This document shows, piece after piece, positions 42,577 through 51,341 of a stretch of DNA of 64,000 bases. Source of the DNA: Centipeda felix (GTDB lineage Bacteria > Bacillota > Negativicutes > Selenomonadales > Selenomonadaceae). Position numbers and translations under genes: made by a program. Where the stretch lies: the NCBI RefSeq assembly GCF_900186465.1, contig NZ_LT891956.1:130482-194481 (forward strand), read 5' to 3'. The notes under the pieces are model-generated. The model was not told where the DNA came from and did no database searches. It saw only the letters and a list, made by a program, of their open reading frames with translations. Positions within the stretch are counted from its first letter, which is position 1. The number at the start of each line of letters is the position of its first letter.

Positions 42577-44072
42577 CATTATCATCCGTACAACAGAAAA
42601 TTGTAGAGACACCTGGAAATTTAGTTGTTCGAGCCAGTGCAGGTACAGGAAAAACACATACAATGGTTACGAAAATCGCTGCTGAAATTGAGCAGAACCA
42701 TTCACATAAAGTAATTGCTGCAATTACGTTTACAATTAAAGCTGCACAAGAGATCAAAGATCGCTTGATAATTGATATATCAAATCATTTCATTGGAACA
42801 AATAATAGCTTTGCGATTGAGGAGATTATCAAACCGTTTTTGAAAGATGTATATGGGGCTGCATATGACGATGATATGAGTACCGACTATTCTGTTCGTG
42901 TCGATACATTTGAAGAAGGCCTTGATAAAATAAAACAGGAGAAGGTGTTGTGTTCTTATAAGGAAAACAAAAATAATTTTATTTTTGACCTTGCTTTTGA
43001 TATTATGAGTAAATCATCTGCATGTAAATTGTATCTTCAGGCAAAATATTTCAAGATATATATTGATGAATACCAAGATTGTGACAAGTCAATGCATAAA
43101 TTCTTTATGTATATTTGTGATGATCTTGATATAGATACCTTTATTGTTGGGGATGAAAAGCAATCCATCTATACATGGCGAGGGGCATATCCGGAAGCGT
43201 TTCGAGGCATTTGGGGAAAGCCTAATTTTCAGAAGATATTTATGGGGGATAATTACCGTTCATGTAAGCAGATTCAAAATTACTCGAATCTATTATTTGA
43301 AGAAACGCGTGCGCTTTACAGATCGACGGATCGCCTCGACAATATTATTTGGATAATCTCTAATCAGAGAAGATGGGCAAATGACACACTTAGGCACATT
43401 GACATGGAAAAGAAGACAGCACTTTTACGCTATAGAAACAATGATGCCGAAAGTGGAGCATCTGAACTGAGTCAAGCCGGAGCCCCATTTGTATTCATTC
43501 CCCAGCCGCCAATTGCAGACATCACAACAGAAACGGCTTGGTTATATGCAGGAATTGCAAAGTATATTATCCTGCAAGAGTATTCGGTGTATGATTTGGT
43601 GTCTGAAATTCCCTCTGAAGGTACAGCTGAGCGTAAGAACATAGTAGCTATCAAGAAAAAACTTGATTTGATCGCGGAATCCCCAGAAGAACAGGAGTTT
43701 TGTGACGCTGTAATTGATTTATGTGAATATCTTGGTTATGAATACCGGGGCGAGCATTTGAGAAAACTATTTATAACGATCAACCAAAAAAGATATTATG
43801 CAGCATTTGATACAAATAAATATCAAAATATCGCACTCACACTTCACTCATCAAAAGGTTTGGAGTTTGACCAAGTAATATTATTTGTAGGCGACTATAA
43901 TCTTTCAAAAAAAGAAGACATATATAATCATTACGTCGCAGTAACTAGAGCAAAAGAAAAAGTAGTTATTATAAAGTTTGATGATTATCCTGGAAGTAAA
44001 TTTGAAAATAATCTATCTGAGATCGTTGCGTTGAGTGGTTTGAATATCGATGATTTAGTGACACTTGGATAA
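42573..44072 (+). CDS. gajB: Gabija anti-phage protein GajB (UvrD-like helicase)
   Basis: A 499-residue SF1A helicase, close to the length of studied GajB. Motif I ASAGTGKTH is at residues 21-29, motif Ia AAITFTIKAAQEI near 50, Walker B IYIDEYQDC near 163, motif III GDEKQSIYTWRGA near 192, motif V HSSKGLEFDQVI near 428 and motif VI VAVTRAKEK near 456. The family trait FIPQPPI near 311 is also seen. ATG 42573 overlaps the gajA stop (ATGA) and has AAGGAGA upstream, so the pair is translated together. The gene is AT-rich like gajA. In this system GajB senses DNA ends or single strands produced by GajA and helps cleavage. Confidence 0.93.
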   Translation: MTLSSVQQKIVETPGNLVVRASAGTGKTHTMVTKIAAEIEQNHSHKVIAAITFTIKAAQEIKDRLIIDISNHFIGTNNSFAIEEIIKPFLKDVYGAAYDDDMSTDYSVRVDTFEEGLDKIKQEKVLCSYKENKNNFIFDLAFDIMSKSSACKLYLQAKYFKIYIDEYQDCDKSMHKFFMYICDDLDIDTFIVGDEKQSIYTWRGAYPEAFRGIWGKPNFQKIFMGDNYRSCKQIQNYSNLLFEETRALYRSTDRLDNIIWIISNQRRWANDTLRHIDMEKKTALLRYRNNDAESGASELSQAGAPFVFIPQPPIADITTETAWLYAGIAKYIILQEYSVYDLVSEIPSEGTAERKNIVAIKKKLDLIAESPEEQEFCDAVIDLCEYLGYEYRGEHLRKLFITINQKRYYAAFDTNKYQNIALTLHSSKGLEFDQVILFVGDYNLSKKEDIYNHYVAVTRAKEKVVIIKFDDYPGSKFENNLSEIVALSGLNIDDLVTLG

Positions 44073-44189
44073 TCGCAGTGAATTTTATATCGATGAGTGT
44101 TTGTCTGTTGTATATGATGCGTAGACTCTTGAAGTGGAGGAACGGTGTATGTTCTGCAATATGTTATAATAAACGCCAAGGGGGTGTAT

Positions 44190-46085
44190 ATGAGTACATC
44201 GACAAATATGGACATAGCAGAAGAATATAAGGTAAAGCCCATCCTAAAGTGGGCAGGCGGGAAGACGCAGCTGCTCGGGGAGTTGTCTGCAAAGGTGCCG
44301 CCGCACTATGGAAAATACATTGAGCCGTTTTTTGGCGGCGGAGCTCTTTTTTTCGCGTTGGAGCCGGAGCACGCTGTTCTTGCGGACAGCAATCCGGAGC
44401 TCATCAATATGTACCGTGAAGTCGCATCGAATGCAGAGCAGGTCATCGCATATCTGGAGCAATATGAGAATACTGGCGAGCGTTTCTATGAGGTGCGTGC
44501 ACTTGATTGGGAGCAGCTGCCTCCAGCAGAGGCGGCTGCACGGATGATCTTCCTCAACAAGACGTGTTTTAACGGGCTTTACCGTGTCAATAAGAAGGGG
44601 CAGTTCAATGTCCCCTTTGGGCGGTATAAAAATCCAAAAATCTGTGATCGTGCGGCGATTCATGCAGCGTCGCGTGTCCTTTCGCGTGCAGAGATCATCT
44701 GCGGCGACTATCTGGATGTATTGGAACATCATGCGGCGGCGGGGGATCTGATCTTTCTGGATCCGCCGTATCTGCCGATCTCGGCGTATGCGGATTTCAA
44801 GCGCTATACGAAGGAGCAGTTCTACGAGGAGGATCATGTACGTCTCGCAGAGATGGTCGCACGTCTCTATGAGCGCGGGTGTTATGTCATCCTTACGAAC
44901 TCGAACCATCCGCTCGTGCATGAGCTTTATGCGCCGTACCGGATTGATATCATTCAGACGAAGCGACATATTTCCTGCAATGGGAAGAGTCGTAAAGGAG
45001 AAGATGTAATCGTAACAGCAACCCCTGCGCCGTATCCGCGTATTACGCTCGGCGATGTACCTCTTTCGCCGCAGGCTTCACACTATCCACCGACGCGTTT
45101 CATGGGGTCGAAGCAGAAGCTTCTCCATGAGGTTTGGGCGGTCGCGTCACAGTTTGACGCAGAGACCATCACAGATCTCTTTTCTGGCTCGGGGATTGTC
45201 AGCTATATGTTCAAGGCGCAGGGCAAGACTGTCCTGAGCAATGATTATATGGCGATGTCAGCGACGTTCTCAAAGGCGATGGTGGAAAATAATACGGTTA
45301 CACTTTCGTCACGCACGGCGGAGGAGCTGCTTCTCGCGCAGAAGGAATCGGATCACTTTGTTGCACAAACGTTTCAAGGAATCTACTATACGGATGCGGA
45401 GAATGAGCTGATTGATACGCTGCGGACAAATATTCGTGATCTGCACAATCCGTACGAGCGAGCGATTGCGATGACGGCACTCATTCGCGCATGCATCAAG
45501 AAACGTCCACGCGGCATCTTTACATATACAGGGCATCGTTATGATGATGGCAGAAAAGATCTGAAAAAATCATTGGCAGAACAGTTCCTTGCGGCAGTGG
45601 AATTGGTGAATGCGGCGATTTTTGACAACGGTCGGGTGAACCGCTCGCGCTGGGGCGATGCGATGACGCTCCGAACACCGGCGGAGCTCGTCTACATGGA
45701 TCCGCCCTACTACTCACCGCTCTCGGACAATGAATATGTGCGCCGTTACCATTTCGTTGAGGGACTTGCACGGGATTGGGAGGGCGTGGAGATTCAGGCG
45801 CATACGCTGACGAAAAAATTCAAGTCCTATCCAACTCCATTCTCCTCACGTCTCGGTGCGGCAGAGGCATTTGACCGCCTGTTTCGTAAGTTCGCTCAGA
45901 GTATTCTGGTTGTGTCTTACTCTTCAAACAGCCTGCCGACCCAGGAGGAGATGCTTGCTCTGATGGCAAAATACAAGGAGCACGTTGAGGTAATTCCTGT
46001 GGACTATCGCTACTCATTCGGCAATCAGGGGGCTGCGAAAACACATCGGAACTCTGTGCAGGAGTATCTCTTTGTCGGGTATTGA
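44190..46085 (+). CDS. Type IIS DNA adenine methyltransferase with two fused catalytic domains
   Basis: A 631-residue protein with two N6-adenine methyltransferase units in tandem. Domain 1 (about residues 15-275) is Dam/D12-class: KWAGGKTQLL near 17, EPFFGGGALFF near 47, DPPYLP near 190. Domain 2 (about 290-631) starts TRFMGSKQKLL and has TDLFSGSGIVSY near 327 and YMDPPYYSP near 502. Two fused domains are used by type IIS systems such as FokI and StsI to methylate the two different strands of an asymmetric site. The next gene is an AlwI-like endonuclease, so the pair forms one RM system. ATG 44190 follows AAGGGGGTG; an extended -10 (TGTTATAAT, 44162-44170) sits right before it. Confidence 0.9.
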   Translation: MSTSTNMDIAEEYKVKPILKWAGGKTQLLGELSAKVPPHYGKYIEPFFGGGALFFALEPEHAVLADSNPELINMYREVASNAEQVIAYLEQYENTGERFYEVRALDWEQLPPAEAAARMIFLNKTCFNGLYRVNKKGQFNVPFGRYKNPKICDRAAIHAASRVLSRAEIICGDYLDVLEHHAAAGDLIFLDPPYLPISAYADFKRYTKEQFYEEDHVRLAEMVARLYERGCYVILTNSNHPLVHELYAPYRIDIIQTKRHISCNGKSRKGEDVIVTATPAPYPRITLGDVPLSPQASHYPPTRFMGSKQKLLHEVWAVASQFDAETITDLFSGSGIVSYMFKAQGKTVLSNDYMAMSATFSKAMVENNTVTLSSRTAEELLLAQKESDHFVAQTFQGIYYTDAENELIDTLRTNIRDLHNPYERAIAMTALIRACIKKRPRGIFTYTGHRYDDGRKDLKKSLAEQFLAAVELVNAAIFDNGRVNRSRWGDAMTLRTPAELVYMDPPYYSPLSDNEYVRRYHFVEGLARDWEGVEIQAHTLTKKFKSYPTPFSSRLGAAEAFDRLFRKFAQSILVVSYSSNSLPTQEEMLALMAKYKEHVEVIPVDYRYSFGNQGAAKTHRNSVQEYLFVGY

Positions 46086-46094
46086 GGGGATGTC

Positions 46095-47915
46095 ATGATG
46101 GTGCGGGAAATCGATATCTGGTTGGTCGGCAATACGGGATTGCGCAGCCCGAACCGTATTCAGGAGGGGTTTCGTATCTACGCGGAGTCTCCATTTGTGG
46201 GGAATTTTCGCGGGCGGGACAACGAAATTGGTTTCATGAATCTTCTCAATGAACGCGGCATCATTCACAATGAGGCTGGCAAGGATGCCTCCGGCAGTCA
46301 TGCACGAAAGTGGCGGCTGATGTTCGCGAAGAACGGACTGATTTACCCCAAGCTGAAAAAGATGAAGGAGAAACAGGCCTCTCTTGGTGCACTCGACACT
46401 GTTACGCCGTTTGGACGTACGTTCCTCATGGCAGACACCTATCCAGCGATGCAGGAGTGCTTCCTCCGTGCGATGAGCGTGGCACAGGAGATCCTGCCGG
46501 AGGGAGGCTATTTCGCACCACTGCGTTGGGTGCTGACAATTATGTTGGAGCTCGAGCGACGCACGGGTTCGTCCGAGATCAGCCGTATCGAGTTTGCCCT
46601 CTGGGCACAGACGACAACACCGCAGGACGATCTCTCTGCCGTTGTGGATCGCATTCTTGACCTCAGGGAGCGCCGTCAACATGCTGCGTCGAAGAGGAAG
46701 TTTGATCGCGGCGAAATCGAACGGCGTGCGGAGTGCTACCACAAGAAAGCGGATAATTTTCTCGACTACGCAGATATGAATATGCGCTATCTCAGGATCA
46801 CAGGCATCTTCCAACGCAGAGGCAGAGGGCTGATGATCTTGCCGACGAAGCGTGTTCTGGCGGAGCAGCTTGCGCAGTCATCGGTGTCGGAGAATTCGCT
46901 CCTACATTCATATAAAGTATTGTGTGCCGGAGCTCCTCTACCGACGGACGATGTTCCCGTTGCGCGCAAATTGTTGGATGCGCTGCAAAAACTCCTAAAG
47001 GAGCGGCACATCGCATTTGAGCCTCCCGCGCCACCTCTCGAGACAGCGGTACAGATCAATGTCGCACGACAGAGACTGGAGCAGCTCTTGGCGCAGACAG
47101 ATGAGATGCAGTATGCGCAGCGCCAATGCCACGAGTGGCGTGAGATCTCTGACTATATGACACTCATCCTGCGCGGCGGCGGGAAGAAGACCTATGATGA
47201 GGACTACGAAATCGAGGTGCCGCGGGATGAGCTGCCTGTGTATCTCGAGTGGATTCTGTGGCGTGCAATTCTTGCCATCAATCACCTGACTACGATGCCG
47301 TATGAGGTGCGCGGGTTTAAGATGGATGCGGATTTTATGCCGGTCAGCACCGCAGGCGGCGGCAAGGGCGATCTCTACAGCGAGTTCGACGATTTTGCGA
47401 TTCTCACGGAGGTTACGATGTCCTCGTCCTCGCGGCAGGAGGCGATGGAGGGGGAGCCGGTGCGTCGTCATGTTTCTGATGCGGTTCTCCGATGGGCACC
47501 CAAGCCGGTCTACGGACTCTTTATTGCGGTGAAAATTGATACGAATACGGCTGAGACATTTCGCCATGGGATATGGTATACGAAGGAGGATGTGCGGCAA
47601 GAGCTGCAGATCGTTCCATTGACACTGGCACAGTACCAGATGTATTTTAATGCAATGTTTTCTTCCGGTGACGCAGTACCTGCACGTGTGCGTGAGCTGC
47701 TGCGCTGTTGCGGGGAGAATCGTGCGGTGATGGATGCGCCTGCATGGAAGTCACATATTGAACATACTGTGCGAAGCCATGTAGATGAGCTGCAACGGAT
47801 GTCACAGACGGGTAGCCATGCCTACATCTACGAGGAAGGGCAGACCCTCACGGCGGCGGACAGGAAGTGTTTTGATCGGGATACGGATTTGTCACAGGGC
47901 ATGCAAATTCGTTAA
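46095..47915 (+). CDS. AlwI-family type IIS restriction endonuclease
   Basis: A 606-residue protein whose start (IDIWLVGNTGLRSPNRIQEGF) and catalytic block match the AlwI/BstNBI endonuclease family. The active region near residues 425-460 reads GGGKGDLYSEF, FAILTEVTMSSS, then RQEAMEGEPVRRHV; the Asp of GDLY and Glu of LTEVT fit a PD-(D/E)XK-type site. Family members cut a few bases outside an asymmetric site (AlwI: GGATC), and some naturally nick one strand only. The gene follows the methyltransferase by 9 bases; start at 46095 or 46098. The stop codon lies in the first bases of a dispersed repeat. The actual recognition site cannot be read from sequence. Confidence 0.85.
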   Translation: MMVREIDIWLVGNTGLRSPNRIQEGFRIYAESPFVGNFRGRDNEIGFMNLLNERGIIHNEAGKDASGSHARKWRLMFAKNGLIYPKLKKMKEKQASLGALDTVTPFGRTFLMADTYPAMQECFLRAMSVAQEILPEGGYFAPLRWVLTIMLELERRTGSSEISRIEFALWAQTTTPQDDLSAVVDRILDLRERRQHAASKRKFDRGEIERRAECYHKKADNFLDYADMNMRYLRITGIFQRRGRGLMILPTKRVLAEQLAQSSVSENSLLHSYKVLCAGAPLPTDDVPVARKLLDALQKLLKERHIAFEPPAPPLETAVQINVARQRLEQLLAQTDEMQYAQRQCHEWREISDYMTLILRGGGKKTYDEDYEIEVPRDELPVYLEWILWRAILAINHLTTMPYEVRGFKMDADFMPVSTAGGGKGDLYSEFDDFAILTEVTMSSSSRQEAMEGEPVRRHVSDAVLRWAPKPVYGLFIAVKIDTNTAETFRHGIWYTKEDVRQELQIVPLTLAQYQMYFNAMFSSGDAVPARVRELLRCCGENRAVMDAPAWKSHIEHTVRSHVDELQRMSQTGSHAYIYEEGQTLTAADRKCFDRDTDLSQGMQIR

Positions 47916-48073
47916 GGAATCTCTGATAAAATGAAGGCTGTCCGATTGGTGGAGATTTTTTCCTGTTCAGGAGGCACTCGGATGGATAGCCAGAGCTATG
48001 TGGAGTGGGGGAGAACGAAATGTGGGAAAAAAGATGCGCTAAGATGACGTTGCTGAATTTACCAGTGCTTCCA
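47912..48073. repeat. Dispersed repeat (locus 4 of 6), reverse orientation
   Basis: Begins TTAAGGAATCTCTGATAAAA and ends TTTACCAGTGCTTCC. The first bases contain the stop codon of the endonuclease gene. A weak hairpin with the shared arm CTTCGTGCAGCAGC follows at about 48088-48125. The rest of the gap up to 48245 holds the extended -10 TGTTATAAT (about 48183-48191) for the next operon. Confidence 0.85.
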
Positions 48074-48245
48074 TAATACCCAAGGGAATCGAGCTGTTGC
48101 ATGGGGAAAAACACCTTCGTGCAGCAGCTCTTATGTTTTCCAGGGCTGTTGGACGTGTCCTTTTTTCTCTTGCTGCGGAATATGTTATAATAGAAGAAAA
48201 CAAAGAGAGTGTTTCTCATACTGTGCGCGGCAAAGGAGGTGTATC

Positions 48246-49148
48246 ATGCAGCGGCGATATATTTTTACGGGACTGGTGCTTGCTTTGTTGGCCGGTGTAT
48301 TCTTCTACCTCCGTGCCGAGCAGCGGACGCAGATCGATTTCGAGCAGGTGGAGCCGATCCCGGGGTACAAGATGGAGATGCGGGAGCCGCCGCTGCGGGT
48401 GGCGATGATCTCGGTGCTGAACCATGCGCGCACGGAGGGCTATCAAAGTCAGATGGTGCGCAGTCTCGGGCGGCTGCTCGGACGGCCGGTGCTGCTCCTG
48501 CATCGCCGCAGCTACGCCGAGATCAATCAGCTGTTGGCGAAGGGGGATGCGGATGTAGCGTTTCTGTCGAGCGGTGCATATATGGTGTATGGAAAAAAGG
48601 AGGATGTACGCCTCTTGGCGATGCCGGAGCGGAGCGGAACGAACTACTATTTCTCGTATGTGATTGTCCCGCGTACGAGCCGCATCGAGTCGCTTGCGGA
48701 GCTGCGCGGGCGGCGGTTCGTCTATGTGGACCCGATGAGCTACTCGGGCTATCTTGAGCTGCGTGCATATCTGCGGAAAATGGGCGAGGATCCCGAGACG
48801 TTCTTCCGCTCCTCCTACTTCACCTACAGTCACGACGACTCGCTGCGTGCGGTGGCGGACGGTCTGGTGGATGGCGGCGTGATTGCGAGCCTGACATATG
48901 ACTACTATCAGGAGTATGCGCCCGCGATGCTCGAGCAGGTGCGGATCGTACAGGTGCTGCCGGGGAGCGGGATGGGTCCTGTGGTGGCGCGGCGCGATCT
49001 GAGGGAGGCGGATGCGGTGCAGGAGATCCTGCTGCATCTGGACAGAGATCCGGAGGCAAAGGAGGCGATGGAGCAGCTGCTCATCGACCGCTTCGTACCG
49101 CCGCAGCCGGAGCTCTATCCGCGGTTCTCGCCGGAAGAGGGGATCTGA
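48246..49148 (+). CDS. PhnD-like periplasmic binding protein, likely sensor of a two-component system
   Basis: A 300-residue protein with an N-terminal signal/anchor (RYIFTGLVLALLAGVFFYL, residues 4-22) and a PhnD/phosphonate-type substrate-binding fold (LRVAMISVLNHA, SYAEINQLLAKGDADVAFLSSGAY, YSYVIVPRTSRIESLAEL-like, SGYLELRAYLRK, SLRAVADGLVDGGVI). No ABC transporter gene is next to it; instead a histidine kinase follows with a 1-base overlap, then a response regulator and an OPA antiporter. This is the layout of HptA in S. aureus and PgtC in Salmonella, where the binding protein senses an organophosphate outside the cell and signals to the kinase. The ligand here is not known. Confidence 0.85.
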   Translation: MQRRYIFTGLVLALLAGVFFYLRAEQRTQIDFEQVEPIPGYKMEMREPPLRVAMISVLNHARTEGYQSQMVRSLGRLLGRPVLLLHRRSYAEINQLLAKGDADVAFLSSGAYMVYGKKEDVRLLAMPERSGTNYYFSYVIVPRTSRIESLAELRGRRFVYVDPMSYSGYLELRAYLRKMGEDPETFFRSSYFTYSHDDSLRAVADGLVDGGVIASLTYDYYQEYAPAMLEQVRIVQVLPGSGMGPVVARRDLREADAVQEILLHLDRDPEAKEAMEQLLIDRFVPPQPELYPRFSPEEGI

Positions 49149-50548
49149 TGCAGTATTTTGCAAAGCTCCGCATTGCGGGCAAGCTGACGGTGATCGTGAT
49201 GGGGATTGTGCTGCTCTTCGCCATTCTCTCGGGTGCGCTCATGCTCGTCACGCTGTCCGACATCATGCGTGCGTCACTGGAGCGGCGCGGGCTGAGCGTG
49301 GCGGCAGAGGTGGCGGAGCTCAGCAGCGACGCGCTGCAGACGGGCAATCTCTTTGCGCTCGAGGAGCTGATTCACACAGAGAAGCGCAACAATGACTTTG
49401 TATCGTATATCTTTTTGCTGGACACGGACGGACGTGTGATGGCGCATACCTTTCCAAAGGGGATGCCGCTGCATCTGCGCGAGCTGCACGGAGCGGATGG
49501 TGCAGAGCCGGAGGTGCTGCGCGTGGACACGAGCCTCGGGCAGATCCAGGACATCCGCTGGCCGATCGAGGGCGGTGCGCTTGGCGCGGTTCGCGTCGGT
49601 GTGAGCGAGGATGCGCTGCGGGAGCTGTTGGTCTCCAATGTGCTGAAAATGCTGGGGATAACGCTGGTCATCCTGCTCCTCGCGGCGGTGCTGATCTTTC
49701 GCCTGTCGGAGATCCTGACGCGTCCGCTCCATCATCTGATGGAACGTGCGGAGCATATCTCCAAGGGGCATTTCTCGGGGCGTGCGATCACGTTCCCCGC
49801 GACAGATGAGATCGGGCGTCTGGCGAATGCGATGAACGATATGGAGCGACATCTGCGCGAGGGTGCGCAGGAGCGCAGCCGTCTCCTGCGGCACATCATC
49901 ACGGCGCAGGAGGAGGAGCGTAAGCGGATTGCAATGGAGCTGCACGACGAGAGCGGGCAGACGCTGACGGCACTGCTCTTTTCCCTGCGTGCGCTCGCGA
50001 ACGAGACGGACGATGAAAATATGCAGAAGGCGCTGCTCGCGATCCGTGACGAGACGGCGGATACGCTCGCGCGGCTGCGGAATCTCGCAGTGGAGCTGCG
50101 CCCGCCGGCACTGGATGAGTTGGGGATTGAGGCGGCACTTGAGAAGCTGGTCGCGGACTATCGGCGCAAGCACGCGGTGGGCATCGAGCTCGTCTGCGCG
50201 GTCGAGGCGGTGCCCGGCGACGTGGAGAGTCTGGCGGTCTATCGGATCGTGCAGGAGTGCCTGACGAACATCGTGCGGCATTCCCACGCGACGCGGGCAC
50301 AGATTCGCCTGACCGCAGAGGAGCGCATCGTGCTCTATGTGAAGGACAACGGCGACGGCATTACGCAGGAGCGCATCCGTGCGGCGCGGCGCGAGAACCA
50401 CATGGGGATCTACGGGATCGTGGAGCGCGTGCGCCTGCTCGCGGGGCGGATGGAGCTCTCTGCAGAGCTGCCGGAGTGGACGACGGTCTATCGCATTGAG
50501 CTGCGTGGAAGGGGAGGGCTGACGGATGAATCTGATGATTGTGGATGA
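49148..50548 (+). CDS. NarL-type sensor histidine kinase
   Basis: A 466-residue kinase. Membrane helix 1 (about residues 13-36) and helix 2 (about 160-182) enclose an extracytoplasmic sensor domain of some 120 residues; a HAMP linker follows (TRPLHHLMERAEHISKG). The HisKA_3 box EEERKRIAMELHDESGQTL has the phosphorylated His at 266. The ATPase part shows ECLTNIVRHSHA (N box) and VKDNGDGI. It overlaps the binding-protein gene by 1 base and the response-regulator gene by 23 bases. It probably receives the signal from the binding protein through its periplasmic domain. Confidence 0.93.
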   Translation: MQYFAKLRIAGKLTVIVMGIVLLFAILSGALMLVTLSDIMRASLERRGLSVAAEVAELSSDALQTGNLFALEELIHTEKRNNDFVSYIFLLDTDGRVMAHTFPKGMPLHLRELHGADGAEPEVLRVDTSLGQIQDIRWPIEGGALGAVRVGVSEDALRELLVSNVLKMLGITLVILLLAAVLIFRLSEILTRPLHHLMERAEHISKGHFSGRAITFPATDEIGRLANAMNDMERHLREGAQERSRLLRHIITAQEEERKRIAMELHDESGQTLTALLFSLRALANETDDENMQKALLAIRDETADTLARLRNLAVELRPPALDELGIEAALEKLVADYRRKHAVGIELVCAVEAVPGDVESLAVYRIVQECLTNIVRHSHATRAQIRLTAEERIVLYVKDNGDGITQERIRAARRENHMGIYGIVERVRLLAGRMELSAELPEWTTVYRIELRGRGGLTDESDDCG

Positions 50549-51164
50549 CCATTTGCTGATCCGCGCGGGGATGAAGCTGCTGCTCAAAAACACGTCCGCC
50601 TATACGGTGACGGCGGAGGCGGAGAGCGGCGAGGAGGCACTGCGGCTGCTGGCGGCGCAGCCGATCGACCTCGTGATCATGGACATCTCGATGCCGGGGA
50701 TGGGCGGGCTCGCCTGCATCCGCGAGATCCGCGCACACTATCCTGCGGTGAAGATCCTCGTGCTGAGCATGCACGAGGATGAGGAGTATATCTACAAGGC
50801 GATGCAGTACGGGGCGATGGGCTATCTGCCCAAGACCTCGGCGGACAACGAGCTGTTCGATGCGCTGCAGGCACTTTCGCAGGGACGGCGTTACCTCAGT
50901 CCGAATGCACAGCAGTCACTCATGGACATCATGTTCCGCCCCGCAGAGGAGGCGGCGGATGACCCACGCAGCGTGCTCACGGCGCGGGAGCGGGAGGTCT
51001 TTGACGAGCTGATCCACGGGTATACGATCACGGAGATTGCCGAGCGGCTGCATCTCAGTGTAAAGACAGTGGACACACATAAGAAACATATCTACGAGAA
51101 ACTCCACTGCAGTCGGCGCAGCGATCTTGTCACGCTCGCCCTGCGGAACGGGCTTTTACAGTAG
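50526..51164 (+). CDS. NarL/LuxR-family response regulator
   Basis: A 212-residue regulator. The receiver domain (1-120) has the acidic pair DD at 7-8, the phosphorylated Asp53 (VIMDISMPG) and Lys near 106. The LuxR-type HTH is at about 145-205 (LTAREREVFDELIHG, SVKTVDTHKKHIYEKL). It likely activates the OPA transporter gene 178 bases downstream, which lies behind a terminator and so has its own promoter. Confidence 0.94.
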   Translation: MNLMIVDDHLLIRAGMKLLLKNTSAYTVTAEAESGEEALRLLAAQPIDLVIMDISMPGMGGLACIREIRAHYPAVKILVLSMHEDEEYIYKAMQYGAMGYLPKTSADNELFDALQALSQGRRYLSPNAQQSLMDIMFRPAEEAADDPRSVLTAREREVFDELIHGYTITEIAERLHLSVKTVDTHKKHIYEKLHCSRRSDLVTLALRNGLLQ

Positions 51165-51183
51165 CGTGCCGAGACATATCAAA

Positions 51184-51222
51184 AGAACCCACATCGGATT
51201 TTTTCTGATGTGGGGTTCTTGT
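51184..51222 (+). terminator. Terminator after the response regulator
   Basis: AAGAACCCACATC / GATGTGGGGTTCTT with an 11-base T-rich loop; separates the sensory genes from the transporter gene. Confidence 0.8.
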
Positions 51223-51341
51223 ATTTCTGATGGAAAAATGGGGGGAAATCCGAGGGAAAAACAGAACTTTGCCGATGGTCGGGCAATGCGGCATTCGCTA
51301 TACTGCAGACAGCATAAAATTTTCAAGGGGGATGGAGTTAT

